Shown here: one piece after another, positions 17,873-29,928 of the stretch
Position numbering within the stretch: position 1 is the stretch's first letter
How the letters are laid out: the number at the start of each line of letters is the position of its first letter
DNA from: Cladopsammia gracilis
Lineage: Eukaryota; Cnidaria; Anthozoa; Scleractinia; Dendrophylliidae
Assembly (NCBI GenBank): GCA_022457155.1
Contig: JAJGOT010000124.1
Span: forward strand, 929,501 to 993,500
Length of the DNA stretch: 64,000 bases
Direction of reading: 5' to 3'
The notes under the pieces: generated by a model
Databases searched by the model: none
What the model was told of the DNA's origin: nothing
What the model saw: only the letters and a program-made list of their open reading frames with translations
Program-made: the position numbers and the translations under genes

Positions 17873-19647
17873 AGGTGTTTCCCTCCAGTTTCCGTGTAGC
17901 CGCACCGAACATTTTTGAGCGGCCGTTTAACTAACTTCCCTTTATTGAATTACTATGAAACTTACACAAAATATTGTACATAGTTTGAAGTTTATAAGAG
18001 TGTAACAATTTTGTAAATCGCGTCTAAAATTGCGGAGATAAATGAGAAACATTGAAATTACTTGAGTCTAAATTCCGAGCGATTGCGATGGCATCTAGAA
18101 AAATCAAAACTTTTACGATAAACTATGATCTATGGCAAACAAAATACCTAAAAATTAGAAAATTTTGTCAAGCCGATTTTGAGTAAATCAGAAAAACATT
18201 TCGAACTTGTGATTTTGCATGTGTATGAGCACATCCATAAGTTCCTCAATTAAGCTAATAAAAGTTTAATTTCTCAATCTCAAATTTACGCCAAAATGTG
18301 TGTTAAGAGTATGAGATGAAACTGTGAAAGTTTTAAAGCGTTTCTCGTTTTAGTTTTGGAGATTCGATTTTCTATAGAAAACCGTAGTTTTTTGACTGAG
18401 TCCTTGATATTGAAGTTTAAGCGCTTTTCTATATATTTAAAAAACCGCGAGATAGATTTTTTTAAAACCTTTATAGTCGTTTCTTTGTAATATGAAGAAC
18501 ATTGTCTCGAAGTTTCATCTTGATTGAAACATCGCAACATGGTCAAATTAAATAATAAAGTTCACCCAAAACGCGATTGAGACTTTGTGCTTTGATTGCA
18601 CGGTTGAAGGCGCACAAAGACGCTTTAATTAATTAATTCAGGTGAAGCGCAACGCATTTCTGCGTGACCATCATGTTTTGTGGAGTAACGTTAGGGGCTG
18701 TGTTCCACGTTATTTTTATCATTCCCACGAATTTCAGTGGGACGTTTATTTGAAAGCAGGTTTTTTATTCGCATTTGACGTGCACTGGACACTTTAGACA
18801 TTTTGAATTGTAGGGAAAAGAAAGAAGTCAGCGCGATTTGCATAATTCTCAACACGCAGAAATGCGTTACACTTCACCTGAATTAATTAAAGCGTCTTTG
18901 CGACGTACGCCTTCAACCGTGCAATCAAGACACAAAGTCTCAATCGCGTTTTAGGTGAACTTTATTATTTTATTTGACCATGTTGCAATATTTCAATCAA
19001 GATGAAACTTGGAGACAATGTTGTTGATATTATAAAGAAACGACCATAAAAGTTTTAAAAAAATCTATCTCGCGGTTTTTTGAATATGTAGAAAAGCGCT
19101 AAAACTAGAATATCAAGGAATCAGTCAAAAAACTATGGTTTTCTATAGAAAATCGAATCTCCAAAACTGAAACGAGAAACGCTTTCAAACTTTCACAGTT
19201 TCATCTCACACACTAAACACGCATTTTGACGTAAATTTGAGATTGAGAAATTAAAATTTTATTAGCTTAATTGAGGAACTTATGGATGTGCTCATACACA
19301 TGCAAAATCGCAAGTTGGAAATGTTTTTCTGATTTACTAAAAATCGGCTTGACAAAATTTTCTAATTTTTAGGTATTTTGTTTGCCATAGATCATAGTTT
19401 ATCGTAATAGTTTTGGTTTTTCTAGATGCCATCGCAATCACTCGGAATTTAGACTCAAGTGATTTCAATGTTTCTCGTTTATCTTCGCAATTTTAAATGC
19501 GATTTGCAAAATTATTACACTCTTATAAACTTCAAACTAAGTACAATATTTTCTGTAAGTTTCATAGTAATTCAATAAAGGAAAGTTAGTTAAACGGCCG
19601 CTCAAAAATGGTCGGTGCGGCCGCATGGAAACTGGAGGGAAACACCT
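17873..19647. mobile_element. 1.78-kb fold-back element with 795-bp arms
   Basis: Arms 17873-18666 and 18853-19647 are inverted copies differing at scattered positions, around a 186-bp spacer. The ends read AGGTGTTTCCCTCCAGTTTC and its mirror. TA lies on each side, as for Tc1/mariner-like or other TA-inserting elements. No transposase is encoded. The longest frames (86 codons) are AT-rich and not credible. Confidence 0.75.
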
Positions 19648-19729
19648 TAAGTTGACTTGAGCTAATAAAGATTGATAGTTTATAACGTGTTGGTTCACAT
19701 TTTGTCCACAAATATATACATCAATTACA

Positions 19730-20295
19730 CGTGCGTTACTGCCCTGTGTAACTTACTAGCGGCGATTTCAGTGCGATTTGGGCGCGAATTGTCGTGCGAT
19801 GTCGCAGAATTTCGAACATGTTCGAAACCTGATGCAACTTGGCGGCAATTTTTGGGAAATCACAGCAAATGTCGCACCCGAATTGAATCGCACAGGAAAT
19901 CGCCGCTAGTTTACATTTGCGACAAAAGTTGCATTGGAGAGCGCGACAAAAATCACATCAAAAATCGCATGTGTAAACGGGCCTTTTAAGGGACCGATTA
20001 CATGGCGAATTTCAGCCCGGGCTGAGATTTCAGCCCGGCTTCCGAAACAAATCCTCTTAAAATGAAGTTAGCGATTACATGAACAAAGTTTCAGCCCGGT
20101 TTCAGAAACCGGGCTGGAATTTTCAGCCCGGCCAAACGGGCTGAAATTCGCCATGTAATCGCATCAGAATTTCAGCCCGGGCTGAAAAGTGAATTTGGGC
20201 ATGAGCAGTCGAATCTTCGACGCCATTTTGATTCTCGTTATCAATCTTCCCGCGCAATTTCAAACTTGGCGCCCGGGCTGAAATTTGTCATGTAA
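19730..20295. repeat. Two adjacent MITE-like units
   Basis: 19730-19988 is a GTCGC/GCGAC-rich unit ending AAACGGGCC, related to 51081-51535. 19998-20295 is bounded by TTACATGGCGAATTTCAGCC and its mirror GGCTGAAATTTGTCATGTAA. It carries several further copies of TTCAGCCCGG in both orientations, making it a nested palindrome. Confidence 0.55.
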
Positions 20296-21074
20296 GGGAT
20301 GGACCATTAGAAAAGTGATGGGGGGGGGGGGGGGGGGGGGGCAAAAGCAAAAAAAAAAATTTTCCCAGTAAATTCTTAAGAAAAAAAATATATTCCCACG
20401 CATTATCGCCAAAAAAAAAATCTGCCCAAGGACAATTAAAAAATAAACTATTAAAAAAAGAATATTCCAGCTATCGGGTGAAAAAAAAAAAATTTCCACC
20501 TTGGGTGGACAAAAAAAAAATTTCTTGCCTCTCCCAAAGTTTAACATCGGATCTGTAAATTCTCTCTCCGCTCTTAAAACACAGATTACTGTAACAATCT
20601 CGCCGTCTTCTAGTTAGCGTAACTGATCATTGTATAATAGGAATAGTAAATGTTTCAGAACACGGCTTTTCTGTAAAGCAGTTACTCAGTTACCGATGTA
20701 AACACCGTGCATGTATAAATAAAGTTCGTTCGTTCGTTCGTTCATGCATTCATTCATTCATTCATTCACTCTCTCTGAGTCTCTCTCATCATGCATCTCA
20801 AAAAGTTGCAAAGTGGTTCACGGTACAAGAAATAAACTAAAATAGAAAGACCACATCATTTCTTTTTCTACACAATACAATACCTTACAATACAGTGCAA
20901 TTTAAAGTAGAAAACACTCAGCACAGCGACTTGTTAACACCTACATACATACATACATGCATACATACATACATACACTACATACATACGAGCACACATA
21001 CATACACACACATACATACATTTTATTGAAGCTCCCTTTACAGGCCTTTTCAGCCACAATATACTATTAAAGAC
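20296..21074. repeat. Low-complexity stretch with G run and microsatellites
   Basis: GGACCATTAGAAAAGTGAT precedes 22 G (20320-20341), then oligo-A blocks; the same start word marks the element at 62885. Microsatellites: (GTTC)n and (ATTC)n at about 20725-20768, (ACAT)n at about 20941-21022. No gene seen. Confidence 0.6.
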
Positions 21075-21176
21075 TAATTACAACAACCTCGTACCCAGGG
21101 TCTCTCATCTTCCCGCCCCCCTGGAGCGAGAGAGGAGAGACCGAGAGACCCTGGTCTGGTCTGGTCACGTGTCTAA

Positions 21177-21645
21177 TTGACATTTTTAAACGCAAGGGAG
21201 GGGTCCTTTACATTCAAGACTTTTGTCGCATTTTCTTTTGTCCAATTCAAAGCGAGGCTAGCTCTTCGGCGGCCATTACGCACGATGTTCTTCAGCAGTC
21301 TTCAGTTCGCCATTATCATTTTATTAAAAGCCAAAATTTACTGTGGCCGAGATGTTGTAGCGGTCCTACCGACGGGTTACGGGAAATCCATGATTTTCCA
21401 TCTTCTGCCATCGCTTCTGACAAGATAAGCTTAATCGGAAAGTCTTCTCCTCAAGTTCGACCAGTCATCGTTGTGTCGCCGCCGAATGCTCTCATTAAAG
21501 ACCAAATCAGTCGAATTTCGCAGGGAACATTGACAGCGACAGCTCTTAATGTTAAAAGGAATAATTCAAATTCGGCAAATTTTGATCTTGACGTCGGCGA
21601 CGCCAATTTCGCCGAGTTGCAAGACGCAAACTACGACATATTAAA
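21177..21645 (+). pseudogene. RecQ-like SF2 helicase, N-terminal fragment
   Basis: The frame from 21177 ends with GRDVVAVLPTGYGKSMIFHL, a helicase motif I (Walker A) preceded by the strand and Q-motif region typical of RecQ. After LLTR it stops at 21428. One base over, the reading continues as VRPVIVVSPPNALIKDQI (motif Ia) and further to about 21645, where it meets the opposing transposase end. DEAH, motif III and the second RecA domain are missing. So the copy has one frameshift and lacks most of the enzyme. Helicases of this kind occur in some large cnidarian transposons (general knowledge, not verified here). It is not a functional host RecQ. Confidence 0.65.
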
Positions 21646-21945
21646 GCTTAATATTTACGCATCCAGAGGCTTTCCTGTCATGCAAGCAAGGGATGAAAGC
21701 TGGAAATGTTTCACAAAGGATTCTTTCAATGAAACGTTTGTACCGTTCCCTTGTAGAACGTTGCTCCTCATAGATTTTTCTTTGGGCCATCAATGTGGTC
21801 AGAAGTGACGCAGTCAAAGACAGTACTTGTCGCTACGGCATGAACACTTATGTTCTGATTTTCAGATCGCATGTCATGCACCTTGACGTCCCAATCAATA
21901 TTGTCAAGCACAAAGACAAATGTTCTGCCTTCCTTTAACAATAAT
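21646..21945 (-). pseudogene. Transposase-like protein, C-terminal fragment
   Basis: The minus strand from about 21935 encodes GRTFVFVLDNIDWDVKVHDM and then SVHAVATSTVF, followed after a frameshift by RYKRFIERILCETFPAF and a stop near 21646. The LDNIDW aspartates look like a catalytic-type motif. The fragment is in the same orientation as the fragments at 23065-23412 and 24358-24744, so these are probably parts of one decayed, possibly intron-containing, gene. Family name not known. Confidence 0.5.
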
Positions 21946-22333
21946 TATTATTGTACTGCACCACCTAAGAAATGTTTCCTAATTTCTTCCTGAATGGTCC
22001 TGAATGGTATACTTCATACTCTTTAACAGGCAAAAGCCATAGTTATGAAGTCTGTCTACATGCTAAAAAAAAAAAAAACTTAAGGAAGAGAACTGCAGAA
22101 TATATTTTTTTTGTTCCACAAAATATTTTGGCTTGCAAGAGGCAGGGAGCAAATGAACACAGGTATTTGAACTCACTGTGATCACAACATCCAGGCACAC
22201 CCACAAGATTTAAATGAACAAAAACTATCCTATGAGCTAACAGTATGTCATGTTATTTGTTGTACAATAATTTTATTCTGTTTTTCTTCAGGAAATATCC
22301 ACACCCCCCTCATAGAAGGTATTTTGTTTTTCA

Positions 22334-22355
22334 CCCCCCCCCCCCCCCCCCCCCC
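22334..22355. repeat. Run of 22 C
   Basis: Uninterrupted homopolymer inside the 3.9-kb transposon; see also the runs at 17277, 20320 and 60533 of the same length. Confidence 0.9.
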
Positions 22356-23064
22356 TTCCAAACTCCCCACCCTGTTTAGAAACACTGTCTGCCCTTTGGA
22401 ATTTCCAATGACCGTCCACAGGACCAGTTTGGATATTTCCTGGAACTGCACATTGACCACTCTCCGAAAAATACCATAATGCTCTTTTATGTGCAGGCTC
22501 AGCCTCGCCGGGGGTGTAATTATTCAAGTCTCCTTTGTTAGAATGGCACAATGGAATTCAGAGTACATGTAGGAACACTAGGACATAGCATTCTGTCTTT
22601 GCATACAATTGTGCACCGTATGCAAATTGCCACGAAGTTGAAGCATAGCACGTGCAGTTCATGCTGAAAACAAAAGAAATTGGAAAAATGAGGCTTACAC
22701 CAAGCACCACCCAAACCGGCACTTTAAAAGAGTATTATGGTATTTTTAATAGTGTCTGGAGTGGGCAATGAAAATGTAAAGGTTTGAGTAATGTCCACGA
22801 TTGTATGCAGAGGGGGGCCACACTACTTCATGATAGGAATCAACAAGTGTCCTCATCTATTATAATTCCCAGGGTCTCTCCTCTAGCTAACCACCTTTCA
22901 TAGTGCAACTTCTTGTTTAATGAAGGGGGGGGGGGGGGGGTGAGAGATTCAAGCCATTTTCTCACCCGACATTGATATTTTTAACCACTGAACGAAAAAA
23001 AGGCTCTCAAAGAGACAATTAAAATCCTCATTTTCTCAGCTTTTTAATGTTAATGAATTACAGG

Positions 23065-23412
23065 TCATTTTACACCCACTGCATTTCCAATATTCAAGGT
23101 CACTACATGTATAACCTTTGGGGAGCAAACTAACACGGTGTTGACTCTTTGAAGCCAACTCGTCTCTTTACATTGATTGAACATAATGATTCCGTAGAGA
23201 AGTGCCAATGGCACAGTTTTCTTTCCTGGGCTGTTACTTAGTAGGATCATCTGGGAGAGGATCTCTTTTATGATCTCTGTTAAGCTGAGGGTACTCATGC
23301 CATCAAAATCTCTATAATAAAATCTGAGGACTGAACTAGTGTCTCTTCGTGCAATCTCAACCAACTCCTTGTCAACTTGATACAACAATTTTGCCAACAC
23401 TTGATTTTGCAT
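23065..23412 (-). pseudogene. Transposase-like protein, middle fragment
   Basis: The open frame of 115 codons includes KTVPLALLYGIIMFNQCKET and RVNTVLVC, with a helical N-terminal half (LAKLLYQVDKELVEIARRD). It is collinear with the other minus-strand fragments in this transposon. No splice sites could be assigned with confidence. Called by position and protein-like composition. Confidence 0.4.
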
Positions 23413-24357
23413 ATCTGATTCAGAGCTTGATGTCTAAAAGAATACATATAGAATAAAACATTGTATGGCTTGGACTAAAACTACCAGCTAGGTAAGATCC
23501 TACCTAGGCTGCTAATTAGCTGGAACATTAAAACAATACACTGACTGATATCCATCGTCAGCTAAACGACTGAAAAATTCTAAAACAAATTCTGAGCATT
23601 CTGCAAACAAGAGAGAAACTTTTGAACGTGAAATAAACTTCTTACATGGTGTAGATTACAAAGTAACAACTTAAAAGAGCCAGAAAACTTCATTCAAGAT
23701 GAATATTCGAGGCGTATTTTTTTTTACGGTAAGTATTTTAATACCAGGATGTAATAAGGAGTAATAAGAACAACCAGTTTGTAATGTTTTCTTACCTGGA
23801 GTAACGTGAATCTGCCGGTTTGTCATTCTGGAAGAAAATTTGTCACCAAAATTATTATGCACGTAATATGTTCAGTACACGGAAACACGCAAAAACTGAG
23901 GACAACTTCATTTACGCTCAATAATCCAATCCTTAAATTGTTGTGATTTGATGAGATAAAATTCAGGCTGAACGATCAGTGTAAAATCAAAACATAACCC
24001 GGCTAAAGTTATCTCACTTAAATTGAACAATGTAAACAAACGTAAAGGAATACTGCGTTGAGTTTTACTAATCGCTGGAAACATGGAAAAAATATAAACA
24101 AACCTAAAGAAGAGGAGAATTTTCTTGAAGATAATTCCTAGGATCTGCTGGTCGGTCATTCAAATTCTGGAAGAAAATTTGTCATTTGTTTACATTGTTG
24201 TAATAATAATAATCGCACGTGTTCAAGCGACGACATACGCGAGGTTGTGCAGAAATGGCCAGAACATCGCAGATAAAAAAGGTTATAACGATTATAGCTG
24301 ATTATATTTACCTCCTTTTCTCCCCCTGTCCCAGTTTCGAAACTCAGTCCGCGACGG

Positions 24358-24744
24358 CTATAAAGAACTTTCTTTTGGGAGTCCTTCGCCTTCGACCCGG
24401 TTCTTGGTCAAGGTGCGAGGCACAGATGGCGATAGGTCGATGCATCTCTTGATCCTTTCAAAAGAAGACTGGCTTTCAATGATCGTGGCCTGGAAGACTT
24501 CAAAAGTTTTTAAACGTCTTTCGCATGGCCTGCACAGCAGATGTGGCAATGATCGTTCTTGTGTTAAAGGTCTGTCATAAATTATCTCCGCCGTTGCAAG
24601 CAGAGCGCGATTTCCTTTTCCGAACAGATTCTTCCAGCATGTTACGTCCCCAACTGATTTACACAGCCGGTAACAACTTGGATTTTCGCTAGAAGACGAT
24701 TTATATATTTTCTTCGGCGTCTGTGAAACATTTTCGCTCGACAT
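24358..24744 (-). pseudogene. ZAD-like zinc-finger N-terminus of the transposon protein
   Basis: 128 residues from the ATG at 24744 (MSSENVSQTP...). Two cysteine pairs, CYRLC and HLLCRPCERRL, about 45 residues apart with an intervening NLFGKGNRALL helix, resemble zinc-associated (ZAD-type) domains. RCIDLSPSVPR follows and the frame stops at 24358. This would be the N-terminus of the gene whose later parts lie at 23.2 and 21.8 kb. The open frame continues upstream of 24744 across the transposon end to 25134, which is fortuitous. Confidence 0.45.
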
Positions 24745-24970
24745 TTGTTTTCGAACCGCGAAAACTGTGTTTTCTCTGAAGTTGAAAATCCACGTGTTGT
24801 TGTTTTGACTCACACCCCTAGACAAAGTGGTGACAAATTTCACACTTATCCGCCCCTCCCCCGTATCGTGTATTTGGAATCTTCCAAAATCTAGAAGACA
24901 CGTGACCAGACCAGACCAGGGTCTCTCTTCGGAAAGATGAGAGACCCTGGGTACGAGGTTGTAATTACAA

Positions 24971-25475
24971 GAGAAGTGACGCGGGGGATCGTCGCAAATT
25001 TTGAAAGGAACCCGTAAAAGGTAGCATAAACCTGTTTTGTTGGTGTGGTTCACATCAAATTTTAACCCAAGAGGTACCATTTCTGTCTCAAAAGTTGTTC
25101 CTGTCAGCACATCTGTCTGACTTTTAAATACCATAAAAGGTAACAGACTAACTCTGACAGTGGTTATTTTTTATTCAAACACCCTTTAGTGGTACTATAC
25201 CAAACCACGAATTGTAACCGTACGACCATTAACCCCTGTCACATTTACATGGTCCCCCTGGAAGTTAACAGTTTTTCCACTGACTTTATATTTTTTTTTT
25301 GTAATTTACAAGTGTAGCCATTGTTTTATAGGTTGAAAACAATAGCTACATTTGTAAATTACACTTGTAAAAGTTTTATTGAATTGACCCCAAGTCAAGT
25401 CAAGATTCTAAACTAAAAGCTGTACACATTCAAACATTTCACTCTCTCTGAGCGACCTTTCTCATTGGAAACCAT
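24971..25475. other. No gene seen; hairpin
   Basis: An imperfect hairpin spans 25301-25362 (GTAATTTACAAGTGTAGCCA against its mirror). The frame continuing from the transposon (to 25134) has no partner exon. Confidence 0.4.
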
Positions 25476-27330
25476 CTGTAACTGTAACTGTAACTGTAAA
25501 TCTTTATTTAAACACGGTAAAATCATCAGGAACCTAACCTAGCTAACCTAACTAGCCTAAACAAATTACAAAGCTAACTACAATTAATCTAATAACCTGT
25601 TTTTCATGAATGCCGTGTGTAGTTTAAATTAAAAATTCAGATAAGCTGAACGTTTAAATTGACTTAGAGATTTCATTTCTCTCATATCACAGGGTAGGCT
25701 GTTCCAGAGAACTGCTCCGCTTTAACTAAAGCTATTTTTCATGTAATTAGTTCGTGGGAACGGGACGACTAGTTTATTATCAGAGTCCCTCAGGGAATAG
25801 CGCATTCCATTTCGTATAACAAATTTAGAGGACAGGTATTCAGGAACAAGACCATTTAAACACTTGTAAACCATTATGATTTTCTGTATTTGAAACTGTG
25901 TGCTCAAATCTTTCCAATCGAGTTGTCTAATTAGGCAGTTGGCGTCCGCGTCATAGCTAGAACAAGTTAAAACACGAGCGGCACGGTTCTGAAGCTTCTG
26001 TAGCCTTTCGAATAAAGTTTTACCACAATTACCCCAAACAAGATTGCAGTAATTGAAGTGAGATTGAATTAGCGCGTTGTATATATAATGAAGAGTAGAT
26101 GGGGGCACAAAAGGTCTAATTCTTTTTATGGCTCCTATCCCGGAAGCGATCTTTTTCGATAATTTATCGATGTGTATTTGCCACCGTAGATTTTCATCAA
26201 TAAATATTCCAAGCGATTTGACAGAGGAAACTTGTTCTATTGGAATATTATCAATCAAGAGCTCACGTGGGTTTGACAAAGTACTCAATTTTTGTCTGGA
26301 ACCAGTTAGCATGAATTCAGTTTTGGCAGTGTTCAAAGTAAGTTTGTTAGAGATAAGCCACTTGTTTAGATTATCCAAATCGTGATTTAGGTTTAACTGT
26401 ATTAAATTCACATCAGCGTCCGCATAAGTGATGTGAGTGTCATCAGCATACATTCTAGGCTGGCATGATGTTAGGCAGTTAGGCAAGTCGTTAATGTATA
26501 TGAGAAATAAAAGGGGGCCTAGGATTGTTCCCTGCGGTACCCCACATTTAAGTGAACATATTTCAGAAAGAGAACCATTAACGAGACATCGTTGTGTGCG
26601 ACTAGTTAAATATGACGTAAACCAATCAAGAGCTATTCCTTGTATTCCGTAAAGATTCATTTTAGATAAAAGAATATCATGGTCGACAGTATCGAATGCC
26701 TTTTTTAAATCAAGAAAAACCACAGCATTAACAGTTCCACGGTCGATATTAAACGCCCAGTCATCAGTAGCTTCCAGAAGAGCAGTTACAGTCGAATGTA
26801 ATGAGCGAAAACCCGATTGCTGTTTAGAAAGGATATTTTCAGTGGTCAAAAAATTATACAATTGGTCATAAACAATCCTTTCAAACACTTTAGCTATTAC
26901 TGAAATGACTGAAATAGGCCGATAATTATTTAGATCAGATGGCTCACCTTGCTTAAACAACGGAGAAACCCTGGCACATTTCCAGTCGTCAGGAAATATA
27001 CCAGAGACTAAGGATTTATTAAATAGATCACATAGTGAAACTGAAATAAGATCAGCACATTCACGTATTATTTTAGCAGAAATGTTATCAAGGCCAGTTG
27101 CTTTAGATCTACATAATTTGTTTAGATGTGATAAAACAGTATTACTGCTAATCAAAGAGAAACTGAATTTCATGTTATTTTTTACATTTAATATATAATT
27201 GCTATAGCTTAAATCATTATTAACAGTTGGAGGTATTTCATTAGCGAGACTGGGCCCAATTGTTGAAAAATGGTTATTAAAAGCATTAGAAAGCTTTATA
27301 TAAACTTCAGCGATCATCTTCAGAAGTGGC
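25476..27330 (-). mobile_element. 5'-truncated non-LTR retrotransposon (CR1/L2/Jockey type)
   Basis: Minus-strand LINE: the reverse-transcriptase frame is below. Its 3' end carries a simple-repeat tail (ACTGTA units on the plus strand, 25479-25500) instead of poly(A), as usual in CR1/L2-like elements. Homology to RT starts near 27320, so the endonuclease part is missing. Confidence 0.75.
25629..27330 (-). pseudogene. Reverse transcriptase of the minus-strand LINE
   Basis: RT motifs in order: LNNYRPISVISVIAKVFERI, FLDLKKAFDTVDHDIL, CGVPQGTILGPLLFLIYIND, MYADDTHI (catalytic YADD), and a thumb with KSLGIFIDENLRW. These define a non-LTR RT. The frame stops at 25722 with TAA, but the same frame runs on for 30 more codons (SGAVLWNSLPCDMRE...) to a second TAA at 25629-25631. 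So one nonsense change cuts off the C-terminus. The N-terminal endonuclease is absent by 5' truncation. Otherwise no frameshift in about 550 codons, which indicates a recent insertion. Confidence 0.8.
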
Positions 27331-27412
27331 GGTTCTATGGGATGTCCCCTTATCTTGCCTCTCCGCTGAAACATTTTTCAATCCTGTTTGAAACATTTTT
27401 CAGTAATTACTT

Positions 27413-27996
27413 TACAGCGGTTACCATTAACACGCGACCCATCGCCGGCTCTTCGTCCCCGAGTTGCGTTGAGTTTGGTGGACGTCAATCAAAGAAAAGC
27501 TGTTAACATTGTTTTTTAAATTCCGACTGGATTCCGAACAATTTTACCAAAAAGAAATAGTAAACATTTTAAAACATTAAATTTCAAAGTCAATTACAGT
27601 ATTAAAGAGAAGATTTCATTCAACATGATAAAATCTGGCGCTTCGTGCAGCCGCGGCTTCACGAGTTGTGTCAAGTTGTGATCCCTCTACTATTCATCAT
27701 GCATCACTGAGTTGTAAATTATCACGGGCAGTAAAAGTTTTATTCTAAAAATACGGTTTCTACAAACAGCAGCTTTACTTTTTGTTTAAACTGGCTTGGA
27801 AATCGAGTTTGATTAAGTTTTACTTTCTATCAACGGGTAAAATTGTCGATTTTTTAGCTCTGTTTGCTTGAAATCTTGTCGGAGTCTAAAATAGTTTTAA
27901 AAGCTTTTCTTTTGATTGACGTCCACTATAAAAACTCAACTATTAATACCCGACTGTTTTGAAGGCGGTGGGTCGCGTGTTATTGGTAACCGTTGT
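27413..27996. mobile_element. Inverted-repeat element with about 100-bp arms
   Basis: ACAGCGGTTACCATTAACAC and GGTGGACGTCAATCAAAG on the left are mirrored by CTTTTGATTGACGTCCAC and GTGTTATTGGTAACCGTTGT on the right. Arms are roughly 75-80 percent alike. The interior has no coding capacity. Confidence 0.55.
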
Positions 27997-29631
27997 AATT
28001 TTATTTTTGGTGCCCGAAACGTTGGCGAACTAAATCACTATGACACTTTTTATTATTTTTCATTTATTTTTTTGTTCACGTTTTACAGTGTAACACTCAT
28101 ATGTTTAATCCGCAGTTCATATCATGATTTATTTCATATTCTGTGTTCACATGCACAACAAGTGTAACACTGGCTTTATAAAAGGTTGGTTTAAAAAATT
28201 TAGGGCGTATCAAGGCTCTGTTTCAGTCAAAACCAAGCACTGAAGTGACCTCAAAGTGGCAATAATACAAGAGAACAGATCCCGAGGCACATGTTAATTA
28301 TTTAAATGCTGTTATTAGTTTGCACTCACGCTGTGCAGGTTATTTTGACCAATTATGTATCAATGATTTCAACTGACCAATCAGGTAGTGTCTATAAATA
28401 ACCACACAGAAAGTCATCATTGGAAGAGGGATCTGCTTTCTTACCTTATTTTCTCTTCATACAATGTACAGTATAGCAGCTTGCAAAGACTAAATACAAA
28501 GTCTTTTTAATTGTACAAAGTTTGTTTATTTACAATTGTTCTAAAAAAGTAGAAAACATGAAAACTTATTTTATTTTTAAAAATATAATGCGTAAAGTTC
28601 TTTGCCTTGCATCATAAGTTATGATGTTTACATTTTTTTTTAAAGAACAAATACCTTTAATTTTTATTGCAATATGTACTGCTTCAGATCATAATTTTTG
28701 CAACATATTTTTTTCTTATATAACAGAAAAGAAATAAAAATATTTTCCAACGAAATTTACAGGAAGTTTTCAAAACTTACATCAGGAATATTCTTTCCAC
28801 AAAACTGCACAAAAAGGCACTTAATAATTGTCTAAACAAGAATAAGCTTAAGTGAATAATACCGATAAATATTTATTGTTTGAAATAACAAGTTTACAAG
28901 TGCAAATATGACAAGTTATCACACTCGCCTGTGTGCACAAAGGAAAACACTTTAAAAAACATAGACTTGGTAGAAGATGACTGTCATATGGGCCACGTCA
29001 CGTGAAAAGGGCTCGAACGACATGGCATGTGATTTCAAGTAATTTGCATTTGAAATCAGCTGCTCAATGCGGTATGTGCATTTAAGGCGCAATTTTTACG
29101 GGTTTAATTTTTATTTCCTGACGTTTTTCGCTTCCATCATATTATTTAGGGACTGAAGTGGGCAAAAAAGCTGAAAACTCAAAATCGAGAAAATAAGTCG
29201 TCCGGGCTCTTTCCGCGTAACGCGTCCCATATAATAAACAATAAAATATTAAAGGGGCACTGTCCTGCTGAAATAACAAAATTTCGTTTATCTTTTAAAA
29301 ATAAATAAGCTCAACTCAGAAACTTTACAAATCTTAAGAGCTCTGTCAAATGGAGAAAAGAAGTAAATATTTAAATTCCATTTATCCCATGCCATGATAT
29401 ATAGTCTCTTAAGTAACCGTTATCTGTGTGGTCACGCAACACTCCTCCTCGGGAGAAGCGTTGCATGACGATACAAATAATGCTGCATGGAAGACTAATG
29501 TTATGAAGAATACAGCCAATCAGGAGGCTGGAAAGCCACTGCATATTCTGTGGTATCCCACGGGTTGTATTCAACGGTAAGTTTCTTGGCATAGTAAATT
29601 CCCGGGTGCTTACTCCCTATAATAGGCTATA
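27997..29631. other. AT-rich stretch, no gene seen
   Basis: Only short frames and oligo-A/T tracts. Nothing supportable. Confidence 0.4.
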
Positions 29632-29928
29632 CGGGGATGCTCTGCCCGAAAGGGGTACCTTTTTCAGGCTGGAGGTATATCAAAGGGTAGGGATTTCACA
29701 AAGTATAGGGAAGGGTAGGGAAAACATGAGTTGAATTATAAAAAAAGGTAGGGAAAATTGCCATTTAAGTACTATAAAAAGCGCCTTTCAAAATATATCA
29801 AACAGACGCACATAAAGGATATGAAAGGGGTACCATTTTCAATGAAAGGTATATGAAAGGGGTACCTTTTCTGTCAAAAACGATATATGAAAGGGTAAGG
29901 GCTTGGACCTTGGGGCGGAGCATCCCCG
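29632..29928. mobile_element. TA-flanked MITE
   Basis: CGGGGATGCTCTGCCC and GGGGCGGAGCATCCCCG form the ends, with TA on both sides. The inside repeats GAAAGGGGTACC and GGTAGGGA words several times. No coding frame. Confidence 0.65.

Larger units (their letters stand above)
21084..24961. mobile_element. 3.9-kb DNA transposon with 9-bp target duplication
   Basis: Both ends share 28 exact bases starting CAACCTCGTACCCAGGG, followed by a second shared block (GAGACCCTGGTCTGGTCTGG then TCACGTGTCT). TAATTACAA borders both ends (21075-21083, 24962-24970), a perfect 9-bp duplication. The interior holds a RecQ-like helicase fragment reading inward from the left and pieces of a transposase-like gene reading from the right. 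The 9-bp duplication suggests a Mutator-type relationship, but the proteins do not look like a Mutator transposase. Superfamily left open. Confidence 0.75.

Noticed and set aside
17178..20547. Glycine-, proline- or phenylalanine-rich frames around G and A tracts
   Set aside because: Low-complexity artefacts of homopolymer runs.
21177..21808. A functional host RecQ helicase
   Set aside because: It has a frameshift, lacks motifs II-VI, and lies between transposon ends.
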